Numbered from the stretch's first letter, positions 1 through 12,540 are shown. The stretch: DNA of 64,000 nt from Henricia sp. BOLD:AAB3569 (GCA_037783545.1 JBBELK010000620.1:2769398-2833397), one strand, 5' to 3'. Program-made: numbers and translations. The notes: generated by a model from the letters alone, not told the origin.

Positions 1-1934
1 GAGTCCTCAAAATTTTGTGCACAGAGCTACGGCGAAATGCAGCACGAGTGACGCAAGAACACCATAAACATCATTTTTATCAGCGCAGAGGACCCTAGCC
101 AGTTTAAAACGGATTATATAAGACTATCCTAACCTACTTTTAATCCCTTCATAAATGTGTTTTTGTGTAAACGGGAAAAACTCACCAAAATTAGCTTGTC
201 GTTTTGCTATGTTGTGCATTCACTGCGTTCTAGATTTGTGTCGAGATGTTTTTGTTCAATCGCGTGCGTTGCGTGTATTGCAGGCGTGTTGTACGTGCAC
301 GCACACGACCGGATACTTAAGTGCACATTTTGCTTTTGAGCGTGCAGTTTCTGTGTGCGTGTGCGTGTTTCAATCAGTGTTTTAGCCAGGAATTGAGAAA
401 GTGGGAGTGCAAATTGAAAAAGTGGGAGTGCAACTTTGTAAAGTAAAAAAAAAAGTGTCCGAAGCAGCGCGAAGTCACTGCCGGAGTCCAGCGCCCGCTT
501 AAGGGTCCTGGAAGCTCTGGCTATTGTAGATGACAGGGTTCTCCCCAAGTTGATTGAAAATGTGTGGGGGCCCAATTCTGTAACGACTCGATAACCTGCG
601 AAGCCACGGCGTGGTGTCCGGGGCCCACTTAAGGGCCCCGGGAAAATTTGTGACTTTACAACAAGTTTTCTAGTGCATTTAGTCTGGGGTCTTGAACTAA
701 GCTACATGTAAACAATTTTGTTTTAAACAAAAACTTTAAAAGACTAGGACTAATACATGTAATAAAGCATTGGTGAGTGCAGATTTGATGGAAAAACTCG
801 AAAATTTTAAGTGAAATTTTTTAATATTTTGTGTGGAAACACTTCCTAAAAAATTTTCAGTCTGCCTCATGTTTTGCACACAAGGTTTGAAGCCATGATC
901 AACTACATGAACGTACATGTACTAAATTCCTTTCCATACCGCACATTATCCATGGGAGTTGACGATATTTTCCATAAAAATGTAGATCAAGCTGGTTGCT
1001 GCGATGCACGAAAAAAACGATCACAAAAATTACGACCGACAACCCAGCTATGTCATGTATGTGCAGGGGATTTCTCATGCAGGGGATTTCCCTTTCAGAG
1101 TAAGAGGCCAACTCGTGTTGTAAAACGCATGCTGATTGGCTGATAAAAATAGTATGACCTGTTGGTAGTAAATTCTGGCCAATGATGTTCAAGTTAACAA
1201 AACAGTGATCAGCATGAGTTGGACTGGTTACCGCCCCACTAAAGCCAAGAATCTTATGGTCCGGAAACCAGACTAGGCACGTTCTGGCGCCAGGAGGACC
1301 AGCTGGGCCGTCTGTACCGTATCGAGAGCTGTTTTTGGTCGGCCGTACCGTACGTGCAAATCAGAATGAATTATTGTTTGCCATGAATTCTCTGTGGTTC
1401 TTTTTTCACTAGAGAAAATTTATGTATGGTAAATTTATTAACTACTAAAGATAGTTTCAATTAATCAGCTTTACGATGGTACCAATTTTACATGTACAAC
1501 TTTTCCATCCTCGATATCGAAACACTTAATGCTTCTTGTGAGAGAATTATCCGCGCGTGGTTGACATCCCTCAGAGTTTACGCACGGCTTTGACCAAGTC
1601 GTGCTGAAAAATTTTGCCCGTGATTTCATCACAACCGGCCGTGCTAACACGGCTTGCACGGCTCGCTAGCTAACACGTTGGTTTCAATGCGCGCTGACCA
1701 GGGCGCGAACGCTGACGCACGGACTCTACTCCACACGTGCTTCACATGTGTGGCATGTTGCTAGGCAATTTCTAAATGGGGCGGAGCTTACTGGATCGGT
1801 CTATTGATAGTTGCATTACGTTGGTTTTGGTTTTGTGTCATGGCTGTGTTTTGTTACACCCATGGTGAGGTACATAAACAGGATTCAAACGACCGACATT
1901 AACGTGACTTACTGCTATTTTCGCAATCTCCCAG
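1..1934. other. no exon recognised; intron or 5' flank of the FAM13-like gene
   Basis: I see no convincing exon here on either strand. Open frames are short and lack splice context. A 20-base near-perfect palindrome rich in G and C sits at 620-639 (arms GGGGCCC around an ACTTAAG core). The earlier exons of the FAM13-like gene should lie to the left of the window or be hidden here. Confidence 0.5.
1867..1908 (+). repeat. degenerate duplicate of the start of the next exon
   Basis: GAGGTACATA at 1867-1876 and a 23-base block at 1886-1908 recur in the same order at 1938-1947 and 1980-2002, inside the exon that begins at 1935. The intronic copy has shorter spacing and carries a stop in the matching frame, so it looks like a decayed local duplication of coding sequence. 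Confidence 0.55.
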
Positions 1935-2149
1935 GGCGAGGTACATAACCTATACTCTACTACTGAAGATGACGCGATGCAAACGACCGACTTTAACGTG
2001 ACGCAAGACGTGAATCGACGATTGATAACTGCAGACCTTGATGACGGGTATGGCAGTCCAGCTGATAGTCGGCGGAGTAGCAGCGGTGGACGAGAGGAAC
2101 TAACGATAGGATCCGTTGATGCTGCGTCTAATCTACATGAAGCTTCACT
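1935..2149 (+). CDS. FAM13: FAM13-like protein, internal exon (third from last)
   Basis: This exon has a CCCAG acceptor ending at 1934 and a GTGAGT donor at 2150. It is open in one frame for 71 codons plus two bases and encodes an acidic, serine-rich stretch containing DVNRRLITADLDDGYGSPAD and RRSSSGGREEL. It ends in phase 2, which exactly fits the next exon at 4203. Membership in the gene rests on this phase agreement, strand and spacing; the sequence itself is in the poorly conserved part of the protein. FAM13 proteins are cytoplasmic or nuclear scaffold proteins with C-terminal coiled coils, and long vertebrate forms also carry an N-terminal RhoGAP domain, which is not visible here. Confidence 0.6.
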
Positions 2150-3488
2150 GTGAGTTACTGTAACAAATATCATGGGATCCCCAGGGAAGTAATTTCACAG
2201 AGGCCACTAAGCCACATGCTGTCTTTTTCCAGGGGCCATTTTCAGGGCTCTACTTAAACTCTAGCTGAAAACGTGTGCTTACTGTAGCAGAAAAGTTGTG
2301 CTAACATTAAGGCTATTTCACGTGCTTAAGCAGGCACGTGCTTAGTATCGTGCATTGTTGCGTCACTAGTGTTTAGCAAATTTTATCTCTGAAGCTAGCA
2401 AACGTTTGACAGCTGGAGCCTCCATTAGCAGAAAATCGGCTGCTAAACAGCGCCATGAAATTGGTCCCTGGTCTAGGGCTTGATAAGTTTTTCTGTAGGG
2501 CAACATATTAATGTGGAGAATTGGAATTAATTCGCAGAAAGTACATTCTTTATTAATAATTGCCCATCTGTAAGCTGCAATCATCTTGCATTAACATTTC
2601 ACATGTTTGACAAGTCCCCTTAACTTTTTGTCTATCCCTTTAATGTGCATACGCACTGCGTAAACCGCATAGCGACGAGGGCGGTAATTGTCCTCCGCGG
2701 ATAAAAATGTAGGTCTCGATATTCCGTGAACACTCTGCTCTTTATATATTGTAAAATTCATTTATTAGTGATTTATATTGTAGAAAGCACCCTTCTAGTT
2801 TTTTTGTCCAAGTTGATTCACTTTAAATAAGGATAAAACTAAGGGTCTGTCACGCCTGTGAGGCACATGGATATAAGAGTTCAATCGGAGATGTGGTCTC
2901 TTTTAGCGTCCTGTTAGTCACCGGTGGACCGAATCTCACGAGCCAGAAAGCCATGTCACCTTAACGTTAGGCCTTATGATTTGAGAACACCGACATGATC
3001 GACCACCAGGGTCTTGGATAATGAGCCAGTGGCTCCATGTCTATTGGTGTTGGGGGTTTTTGTCCAGTATGCAATAAACACACGAACCAAAGTTACATCA
3101 AGATCAGACTGGAGTTTTCTTCTTAGCTGACTTCTGCTCTTATTCTGCGTCCGCAACCTGAGATACAGTCAACACCCCAATGATTCCTCCATCGTAGGAT
3201 TTATTACATTAACATGGCAGGAGGAGACTTTTGGGCTGTGTCTCAGAGAAATGTGAAGCCATGGCCTTCTTGAAATTTCTTCCCCTGGATTCACCACAAA
3301 CGTTTAGAGTGGCATTGCAAAAATACACTATGAATAGTAGACAAATATTGTGCAAGTCCACATGTGCAACATTTTGTTGCGTAAGCTGCACAAACATAAC
3401 GGTCCCACATGATCAGTCCACTATTGTTTGAGCCATTTTGAGCGTGCACACTTTAGCTCATGAGAGACCATAACGGACTGGTCACGTG
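2150..3488. other. intron sequence; one short repeat arm
   Basis: Intron between two FAM13-like exons. At about 2430-2470 there is one arm of the family seen whole at 21567-21811 (end motif CCATGAAATTGG followed by tCCCTGG). I see no other gene or RNA signal. Confidence 0.5.
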
Positions 3489-4081
3489 CATCCTGAGATA
3501 TCAGGGAATTTCCACTCTGCAAAGCGACGTAACAATACCCTGAGGAAACACACGCACATCTGTGGAGCGAGCCGGCTGTTGTCTTGAGCCAACTTACGCC
3601 CGAGTCATTATGATGTAATTTAATCAATTCGGTCATGTTATGCCGAAAAGAAACGATTTCTATACTTTCCAGAAATTGTATTGGGTTCCGTTCCTTATGA
3701 CTGTCCCATTCTCACCAAACTTTCAAACGACTATTTTAATTTACTCCGCAGTTTTTCAAATTAATAACAGGGATGCATGCTGACGAATGTAATGGAACGG
3801 ATTCCCCAGTATGCTTTAAATAGCAGCCAATCGCCGACGCGGACAACGGCCAGCGTTACCGAGTACATGTATCACATGCATGCACGGTGTTTACAATCTG
3901 CGCGCGTTACATTTGAATGCCTGCAATCATGCTGCAATGCACTGCCAAGCGTCCTGATTGGTCCAGCAGAGGCGACAAGATTTCTGTCGCTAGTCCCACC
4001 GCGAAATGGGGCCTTTTTCAACAGGGCCACTGTACGCAGGAGTTAGGGAGTGCGTTAAAGGGGCACTGTTGCAAGAGGATG
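3489..4081. repeat. dispersed repeat, copy 1 (partner at 22682-23271)
   Basis: About 590 bases match 22682-23271 in the same orientation with scattered substitutions and small indels. Both copies begin at CATCCTGAGATATCAGGG and end just after TTAAAGGGGCACTGTTGC. The short open frames in it are shared by both copies only because the DNA is duplicated. It is probably a nonautonomous DNA element, but I could not define its termini. Confidence 0.7.
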
Positions 4082-4125
4082 GGTCACGTGAGACCGTTAC
4101 GTTTGCCGCTACCAAGCATCTCTAA

Positions 4126-4395
<270 letters not shown>

Positions 4396-4626
4396 TAAGG
4401 TCCAGTGTGAATCCACTCAAATAGTTGCTATCGTAGTAGCTTTACGTAGCGTCATGTGTTAGATTTGCTCATTTGTAGTTTATACCACAATTCATTCATT
4501 ATGTTAAATTCCCTCCTGTTTCATTCTCCAGTGTAATCTACTGTGTTCAGGGTGTTATGTAGTACTAGGGTTTGTTTTATTGTGTCTTGCGATTTCCAAC
4601 TAGCATGCAGAAATTCGAGCTCTAGC

Positions 4627-5242
4627 TATATGGGTCATTCCATGAAGTTGAGGAACAAAGTGTGACATTTCTTCATTTCCACAAAAATGGTAAATAAGGG
4701 AGCAATGAATCACCATTTATATAACAATGTTGCATGAATTGTTAGCTTACACTGTTTGTGGGTAATTTGGGGGTAATTTTGGAGTCTTCAGTGTTGACAA
4801 AGTGCTGCCATTTTGAATTATTTAACAAAGTGGTAGTTGTGGATGTAACACGGAAACCATGTGAGTTCAACTGCTTTCACTCCAACTACAATTTTTTTCA
4901 TGTTGAATTTGAAATAAACACACAGTTCTCAAACTAAACAATCCTTTTTAATTTGAATTTAGAGGATTCTAGATTATATTTCTGTGTGATTCAAGAAAAT
5001 CTGCTAAAAAGCACCAAATGTCACACCTACAATTGAACAAAATTATATTTAGTTGACATCTAAATTTAAATCCATGAGGATTTTGTTACAAGTAATGAAT
5101 GTTTTAAATTTCTCTCAGCCAACAGCTTGAATTTCTGAATAGTATTGATTCATGGGGTTATCAAGGGCAAAACAAAAAGTAAAAATGGTTGTGGATGTAA
5201 CACGGAAACCGTGTTCCTCAACTTCATGGAATGACCCATATA
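4627..5242. mobile_element. TIR DNA element, family A copy 1 (TIR TATATGGGTCATTCC)
   Basis: Terminal inverted repeats of about 30 bases (TATATGGGTCATTCCATGAA ... and its complement ending at 5242) bound a 616-base segment with no transposase. The inside carries AAAGTGTGACATTTC and two GGATGTAACACGGAAACC blocks. A second copy lies inverted at 8670-9225 in the same intron. It is nonautonomous. Confidence 0.85.
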
Positions 5243-6138
5243 CAACTGAAAATAATTTAGCATACCTGACAACTAGTCTGATTTAATCGTATTTGTTCCA
5301 ATTTTTAAGTGTTAAAAGTGTTGAAAATCGGAACAGTACGATTTTTGAAAACATGAGAGGAAAAAAAAAATAGTGAGAATACCGTAATTTTTGATCGCAC
5401 CGCATGTACACAGAACCGCATGCACACAAAATTTACGGTCTACTCACCATGCATTGCGCGTGGCCGATGCTGACTGAGTCTAGCACTTATCCACCGACCG
5501 TACCGGTGTACCAGAAACAACTTAATTGTGAAGCACAACTCCGATGGTATCTGGATTCTTCCGCACTGGCTGTGCGTATAGCATGCAGCGGCCGTGCACG
5601 GCGACCAGGCATATTGCTACAACATCAGTACTTTCTAATTCAAGACGTTATTAGCGCTGTCATAGTGTACACATAATATACCGTGCGTGCGCTGCACGAA
5701 TGATGAATTGGATCACGCACCACGAAAGCTGTCTTTGAACTAAGACTAATCCACGCGTGATGCCGCTTGGGCGAAGTGTAGCCCATTGGACTCCTTATAA
5801 TTACCGCATACTACATAGCGGATGGTCGTAATGCAGTGAAGACAACGACGTCCAACCTGGGCTAGGCGAAGTGGTATTTGGGTCGAGTTGGTAAACGGTC
5901 GACTTGACCTGACTTCCTGCCCGCGTACCAACTTGACCGTTGTACCAATTCGACCATTACAAGTTTCACTACAGTCCGATTTTTTTACTCGGCAAAGTTG
6001 GCAGGTATGATTTAGCTCTATTCTGTATACACGGATCTATTTGTGACATAACTGAAATACTAGTGCATAAACTGCACGTTTTGTATGGATTCCACACTGT
6101 ATAGCATTGTGTCGTCATTGCGAACAGATGCACACATT
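5243..6138. other. intron sequence without recognised feature
   Basis: Unique-looking intron DNA of the FAM13-like gene. Short open frames at about 5404-5676 and 5746-5931 have no splice or start context that convinces me. Confidence 0.45.
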
Positions 6139-6563
6139 GGCTGCGTTCGGGCGTGCAGTTCTCGTTACTCGGGAGTAATGCGTGCGGATTGCACTCGGGT
6201 CACATCACGCGAACGGCAAGTCGGCAGTCCGCGTGCGCGAATGGCAATCAGTGAAGATGGCCGTCTCTTGCCATCACTGCACAAAAAAATGCCATTTTAT
6301 TGCTCACAAGAAACTGAGGAAATACAGGCCGTAAGTCGTGAGAACCTTTGATGCCGTCTAAAACAAACCTTAGTGAGTTATTGTTTCAGTTATTGAGTTG
6401 ACACGTTGAGCAAATTCACCAAAAACCCAGGAGTAAGAGCACACTCCCCATTTGTAGGGGAATACCGAGAGCACACTCTCACTGACCCGAGTGTCGTTAA
6501 TCTTGCCGTTCACGCGCGCAGGAGTATACTTGTGTTAACACGAGTACACGCCCGAACGCAGCC
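6139..6563. mobile_element. TIR element, family B copy 1 (TIR GGCTGCGTTCGGGCGTG)
   Basis: Inverted ends GGCTGCGTTCGGGCGTG and CACGCCCGAACGCAGCC bound 425 bases. Subterminal GGAGTAATGCGTGCG and ACGCGAACGGCAAG also recur inverted near the right end. Copy 2 is at 12541-13002. No transposase is encoded. Confidence 0.8.
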
Positions 6564-7628
6564 ATTATGTTTGGAATCAAAACGTGCGCTGCTGTTAGTG
6601 GACAGAAAAATAATGTGTGCATCTGTTTGCAGTGACGACACAATGCTATACAATGCGCAGTGTAGTCAATATACGACATGTAGTTTATGTACTAGTACCC
6701 CGATTTTGGGGGCAGTTTGTTCTTGACACGGGCTTACTCTTTCTCGCACCCGAATGACGGGAACACCACCTGGGAACACCACCTGGGAACACTGCACTCG
6801 GAACAGGATCAAACTCCACCTATCGATCAAAAACAAAGTTACCTATGTCGAGAACAAACGTGACCGACTCTGGCAAAACCCGACGCTTCTCGGCATTTCC
6901 CATTACGTGATATGGGCCCACAACCTTAAAAAATGGCCTCTGGGACCAACTTGAAAATTTGGCAGAATCAACATCGGGATACATTCAAGATTTGTTCTGT
7001 TGTTTGAACTGTCTCAAAATTCCTCATATTATTGACAAAAAATTAAATAATCAACTAGTTTTTCAAACTTTAAAGACCAATAGCTCCATTTCACGTTTTC
7101 TGATCTGTCATCAGAATTTCCTCAAACATGTTTTAAAAGATACCTTTTTGTATGCACACTAAGCTGATACCAAAACTTAAATTTTGAATTTTCATCACAA
7201 GTGTTGGGTTTTGCTGGAGCCGGTCACAAACCGTCCAAACTCGACCATGGAAACACCCAGTTATGACGTTTATGGATTCGTGTATAGGTTTAGCGAGCTT
7301 GTTGGTTTACTAGCGTGGGCAATAACCATGTTCTATATGTCCTTTTCTTGCTACAGCGAGTCAAAGCTAACCTGCGTCTCCTAGATGCATTATTGTCCAA
7401 GCATATTGAGTTGTCGTAGTGGTTCTCTCGTGGTGTACACTGCTTCTTTGTTTCTAGTCTGACAGTTCTTTTCCTTTCTTGGTGAGATTTTTTGACCCCG
7501 TCTTAGACTTTGCATGCCTAGAAGTTTGTGTTTTGGGTGTGGTTAATTTTTAACTGCTCACTTGTAAGTAGGATTAGTCGAATAAATCACAAGTCCGTCG
7601 CAACCAAATTTAGTATGAGAGAAAAAAA
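6564..7628. other. intron sequence, no gene seen
   Basis: Nothing recognisable except a 13-base direct repeat (GGGAACACCACCT type) near 6769-6792. The short open frames here are not supported by splice signals. Confidence 0.45.
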
Positions 7629-8435
7629 GGGCCTTATCGGGATTCAAACCGGAGACCTCTGACTTACCAGGCAGATGCTGTACCAGCTGAGCTACAAGGC
7701 ACAGTGGTATACTCCCTCAGGTTTCCCCCAAGACCTCTGACACACCGGGCAGATGCTCTACCAGCTGAACTATGGGGCACAGTGGTATACTCCCTCAGGT
7801 TTCCCGAAGACCTCTGACACACCGGGCAGATGCTGTACCAGCTGAGCTATGGGGCACAGTGGTATACTTCCTCAGGTTTCCTCAAGACCTCTGACATACA
7901 TTGTACCAGGCAGATACACTACCAGCTGAGCTATGGGGGCACAGTGGTATACTCCCTCAGGTTTCCCGAAGACCTCTGATACACCGGGCAGATGCTCTAC
8001 CAGCTGAGCTATGGGGCACAGTGGTATACTCCCTCGGGTTTCCTCAAGACCTCTGACATACATTGTACCAGGCAAATACACTACCAGCTGAGCTATGGGG
8101 GCACAGTGGTATACTCTCTCAGGTTTCCCGAAGACCTCTGACACACCGAGCAGATGCTCTACCAGCTGAGCTACAAGGCACAGTGGTATACTCCCTCAGG
8201 TTTCCCCAAGACCTCTGACACACCGGGCAGATGCTGTACCATCTGAGCTATTAGGCACAATGGTATACTCCCTCAGGTTCCTCCAAGACCTCTGACACAC
8301 TGGGCAGATGCTGAACCAGCTGAGCTATAAGGCACAGTGGTATACTCCCTCAGGTTTCCCCAAGACCTCTGATACACCGGGCAGATGCTCTACCAGCTGA
8401 GCTATGGGGCACAGTGGTATACTCCCTCAGGTTTT
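7629..8435 (-). repeat. tandem array of tRNA-like SINE monomers (10 copies)
   Basis: Ten monomers of about 75-85 bases, read on the - strand, each contain a pol III A-box-like segment (TAGCTCAGCTGGTAGAGC) followed by ATCTGCC and a spacer ending CCTGAGGGAGTATACCACTG. Only the last monomer on the - strand (7629-7700) goes on to a B-box-like GGTTTGAATCCC, a closing stem AAGGCCC and a run of seven T, which resembles a pol III terminator. Monomers with ATACACTACC alternate with normal ones at 7880-8150, a two-unit higher-order repeat. The open frame through this array is a by-product of the repeat. Confidence 0.85.
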
Positions 8436-8600
8436 CTCTATACCCTATTTTTCTTGGTGTTGCATGGGAGTGCAACTGGGCAAAGTAATGAACGCAATAT
8501 CTGGTATGGTCCTTAATCACCATTGAGATAAAACTTAGTATGAGAGAAAAATGGTAAGGGCCTTTTCAGGATTTGAACCCCAGACTGCCACAAGTCACTG
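8436..8600 (-). repeat. SINE flank shared with the second tRNA-like array
   Basis: A segment containing TTGCATGGGAGTGCAACTG, GCAAAGTAA and ATCACCATTGA matches 41105-41210 next to the second array, so both arrays come from the same SINE. A further B-box-like half (AGGATTTGAACCCC) lies at about 8567-8583. Confidence 0.65.
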
Positions 8601-8669
8601 GGTCGTATATATCAGGAGACAAGCTTTTTAATTGAACTGCAATTTTTTAATTTGGGATTAATCTATAAA

Positions 8670-9225
8670 TGGGTCATTCCATGAAGTTGAGGAACACGGC
8701 TTCCGTGTTACATCCACAACCATTTTTACTTTTTGTTTGCCCTTGATAACCCCATGAATCAATACTATTCAGAAATTCAAGCTGTTGGATGAGAGAAATT
8801 TAAAACATTCATTACTTGTAACAAAATCCATGAGCGGGTGTCAACTAAATATAATTTTGTTCAAATGTAGGTGTGACATTTGATGCTTATTAGCAGATTT
8901 TCTTGAACCACACAGAAATTTAAGCTAGAATCCTCAAAATTTAAATTAAAAAGGATTGTTTAGTTTGAGAACTGTGTTAATTTCAAATTCAACATGAAAA
9001 CAAGTAGTTGGAGTGAAAGCAGTTGAACTGTATTGGTTTCCAAGTTACATCCACAACCACCACTTTGTTAAATAATTCAAAATGGCGGCACTTTGTCAAC
9101 ACTGAAGACTCCAAAATTACCCCCAAACATTGTAAGCCAGCACATCATGCAACATCGTTAGATAAATGGTGATTCTTTGCTCGTGTATTGACCATTTTTG
9201 TTTCTCAACTTCATGGAATGACCCA
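8670..9225. mobile_element. TIR DNA element, family A copy 2
   Basis: Same termini (GGGTCATTCCATGAAGTTGA) as 4627-5242, with internal blocks in reverse order, so it is inserted in the opposite orientation. It has the same GTTACATCCACAACC and GTGTGACATTTG motifs and no transposase. Confidence 0.85.
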
Positions 9226-9462
9226 AATGCATTATTTTGTGCATGTTGATCTTTTGTTGTTTGTAACTTGACTTGTGATGGACTTTTAATCTTAGATGCT
9301 AATAGCATGCATGCTTTCTTTCTTTGTAAACTGTAGCAGCACTTAACTTTTCATGTGTACCCTTATTAGCATGTGTAATGCATGTAAACAGGTGTATATT
9401 ACATAACATGTACTGCAATTTACTAAATACTAAATGGTTTTGCACTGATTTCACACTGACAG

Positions 9463-9577
9463 ATAAAGGCACAGGCTCGTCAGCAATGCGCGCGCGCCAT
9501 GACTTTGCTACACGGAGCTGCGTATTTCGTGGCACGAATTTGGCGCGCGCGCATTGCTGACGAGCCTGTGCCTTTAA
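9463..9577. mobile_element. TTAA-type hairpin MITE, family C copy 1
   Basis: A near-perfect palindrome of 115 bases with ends AAGGCACAGGCTCGTCAGCA and a CG-rich inner stem. The right end has TTAA; the left has the variant ATAA. Other copies are at 21282-21422, 53486-53565 (one arm) and 58172-58305. The TTAA target fits piggyBac- or Kolobok-mobilised MITEs. Confidence 0.85.
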
Positions 9578-9895
9578 AGAGTTTAAGTAAATTGTGCTTA
9601 CTGACGGAAATTTCAGGGCAGTCCAAAGTTTTCAACATTTTCAGTTTTTCAGAGATTAGTATTTTTCCAGAACCCCTCCCTCCCCTGAAATACTACTTGT
9701 CAGCATTTGTTGTCACAACCACGAAATGTCAACATTTCGCAGTGCATGTAAAGTCGTACGAGGCCCTCAACCCACCCACCCCATCCTACATGTACGCTCT
9801 TTGTAGTAACGTGAACATGTTAACAACTTTGGACGTCCCCTAAAAGGGAAACAACAAACATTTCAACATGTCTTGATTCTTTGTAATAACTCATT

Positions 9896-10329
9896 TGGGT
9901 AATTCCCATAATTAGGGGTCCAAAAGTGTGACATGCTTTTTAAGATTTCCAAGTGTTTTTAATGACTGAAAGTGGTTTTCCAGTAGAAAATAATTATTTT
10001 TATTTGAACAAATGCCACTCAAATTTAATGTTTGTGTGTGATATGGCACCAAGGTTAATGCAAACTCATTCTACAGCCAATTTTCATTGGCGTAGGTAAC
10101 CCGGGACACCAAACTCCTATTCAATACCATGGAACAAATTATGAGCCTTTATGGTCTTTTGTTTTAAATATTTTCAGGAATCAGAAAACAAAATATTGAA
10201 GAAAATGATGCTGCGCCCTATAATCACAGGCCCTAGTCCATTACTGAGAATTTGTGGTCATAAGTGGTGATTTTTGAAGCAGAGAGTGTCGTACGTAACT
10301 GGGACACCAAACATTTTGGGAATTACCCA
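9896..10329. mobile_element. TIR element, family D (TIR TGGGTAATTCCCA)
   Basis: Inverted ends TGGGTAATTCCCA bound 434 bases. Inside are GGGGTCCAAAAGTGTGACAT and two GTAAC-x-GGGACACCAAA blocks. These inner motifs recur in the element at 25166-25425 and in looser form in family A. Confidence 0.75.
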
Positions 10330-10677
10330 TTTCTGATTTACTGTAATGCTGCCCTCTATGGTCTACCTTTTTTTTTACAGCATACTCTAGCTACTAAAAT
10401 TAACCACTAGCATGCATTGTATAACTCAACTGTCAATATTTTTAGTGCACCGAGTGCAATAGAACCTTTGCATTGGTGGCCATGACAGGGGCAGGTTTTC
10501 AGATTCAAGTGTTGTGACAATAAATCCATAAAGTGCCTACTCATGCATGATGCACAGTGACAGTATGACTGCCCCCCGTCATGGACGCCCGTTCAAAGGG
10601 TCAATTTATTTTCTATTGTAGTGCTTTCATTCTTTTCCCCCTTTGCATTTTCGTTGCCTCTTCACTGCACTATAATA

Positions 10678-11219
10678 CACTCCTCAAAATAAAATAAGGG
10701 TCACAAGTATTTTTGTGAAAAATGTTGACCAAGTCAGGACATACAACAAATTTTACACTTGATAGAGTAAAGACTCGAAACATACAGAAATGTTGATTTG
10801 CCAAAGTTTATGACAGGGAGAGAATATCAACTGTTTGGAATGCCTTCAAAATAGGGAGGGGCTCAAGAGGTCCCCTCATCCCTACAGCTTCCATGCTGGT
10901 TAACCCACTGTTTAACTTTACTCTATCAAGTGCAGAATCCTATTATGTGTGGGGAATCTCATTAGGTCTTGAAGAAAAATAAAGCAGATGTGCCAAACTT
11001 GATTGCGACATCATGAACCTGTTATCGGCATGTTTGTGTCTTGTCACATGATCTGTCAGTTTCTAAGCCAATAGACATGCAAACCATGTGAAAAATGCTT
11101 AAAATGTTGCAGAGCAACCTTTAGCCCATTACCCTTAATACTAAATTTTTTTCTATGTCCTGACTTGGTCAACATTTTTCACAAAAATCTTTTTGACCCT
11201 TATTTTATTTTGAGGAGTG
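10678..11219. mobile_element. Tc1/mariner-type MITE with TA target duplication
   Basis: Inverted repeats of about 55 bases (CACTCCTCAAAATAAAATAA at the left, complement at the right) are flanked by TA at 10676-10677 and 11220-11221. A subterminal TGTTGACCAAGTCAGGACAT is also inverted at the far side. No transposase frame. Confidence 0.85.
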
Positions 11220-11371
11220 TAGTATATTTATGTATTTTCAGCAAACGCCATATTGTAACACCCTTTGCCTGCTTTCCAACCTTCGGTCTACTGTATTCAC
11301 ATTGCATTTAAACTCTTGTATTCTGACTAAAACCATTCATATGATTGCATGGTGTATTGTATCATGCACTA

Positions 11372-11825
11372 TTCACAATAAGTTAGGAATATTGTAGGGT
11401 GTTACGTATATGTTTAATTGAGGTATGCATTCCACTTGAATGATTTCGTATATGATTAGACGATAGGCTGTATTCCTGAATACGTGCAGGCACTGTGGCT
11501 TGCGCCCATCGCGCCTTATGTTTGAACACAAAACGCGCTATGCGGGCACGCCTTCCAAACGTTTACGGGTCTGCGCTACGCGTACGCGACTTTTCCCCAT
11601 GTATGGACCTATTCCCCCATTTTTACATTGTCAGCTATGGCCATTTCCCCCCCCCCCCCCACCCCCCCAAATCACCTAGTTCGAGCGCCCTCACGCGTTC
11701 AGAATTACGGGCTATTGCATCTGCATGACAGACACACCTTGTCACAGGAATAGGTGAAAACAGTCATTTTTGAAGAAAAAAAATTCCAAAATTGAACCTC
11801 GCCAATATCCCTAACTTATTGTGAG
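11372..11825. mobile_element. Tc1/mariner-type MITE (TIR TCACAATAAGTTAGG)
   Basis: Ends TTCACAATAAGTTAGGAATA and TATCCCTAACTTATTGTGAG are flanked by TA. The interior holds a C-run (about 11646-11668). The right 110 bases match 28470-28585, which looks like a solitary end of the same family. Confidence 0.7.
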
Positions 11826-12016
11826 TACTGTAGAATAAACCCTTTTACAGTTATCGACGCTGTCTTGCTCACGGCAAAAAAGCAAGACGAAAGATGGCCC
11901 ACCAAGAGATCAATATTTCATGTGTACATAACCTAGTTCTTCGGTTTGATGGAGTCTGGAAGCCAAGAGTGAATTTAATAACACGGATTGTCTTCTGTTT
12001 CTCCATTCATTACTAG

Positions 12017-12103
12017 CATCTTAAGAAACATCTCAAGCTTCTGGAAGCCTTAGTCGCCAAGCATCAACAACCAGGGGAGGAGATCGCCATGCCAACTGTC
12101 TAG
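12017..12103 (+). CDS. FAM13: FAM13-like protein, last coding exon
   Basis: The acceptor CATTACTAG ends at 12016 and the frame continues in phase 0 from the exon ending at 4359. It encodes HLKKHLKLLEALVAKHQQPG, then EEIAMPTV and a TAG stop at 12101-12103. Joined to the previous exon this gives EYNEYK-HLKKHLKLLEAL, which matches the FAM13 ending (EYK-H-IKAKLRLLEVLISK type). The three exons in the window together encode about 152 residues of the C-terminus. The 7.7-kb intron before it is packed with DNA transposons. Confidence 0.85.
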   Translation, partial: HLKKHLKLLEALVAKHQQPGEEIAMPTV

Positions 12104-12540
12104 CAACCAAGTCTGCTCTCAGTGTGCAATCGACGGATCAAGGCAGTGCGACATGAACGGCGATTCAAGAAAATGAATGTCGAAGTGTAGAGTTCAAACC
12201 TTGTAATTTGGGGAAGATGATCAATTAACCCTTTCAGTACCCATTATTGTTAACATTTAAACCTAAAGTGCCCAACGTTTTGCGTTTTTCGTTATTTTTT
12301 GAAATTAAAATCATACATGCGCGACGGTTTGTATGTAGAAAGAAAAAATATGATAGATGTACGATCGTACGTACGACACCCCCTGATATAAAGCTCCTCT
12401 CCATATAAAGCTTCTTTTTCTAAGTCCCAGCCATTATTCTTTGCATTGTGTATGCACTGGTTACTTATAGCGCTTTATGGATATAAAGCTTCAAATTATT
12501 AAATAATGAGAGTTTGCTGTACATGTATGATGGCACTTAC
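12104..12540 (+). other. probable 3' UTR and flank of the FAM13-like gene
   Basis: Follows the stop codon directly. I see no clear polyadenylation signal in the first 150 bases, so the end of the transcript is not fixed. No other gene seen. Confidence 0.4.

Noticed and set aside
7629-7700. A functional tRNA gene (possible GGT anticodon loop)
   Set aside because: A-box, B-box and a T-run are present, but the anticodon stem has a bulge and the acceptor ends pair poorly; it fits a SINE head better.
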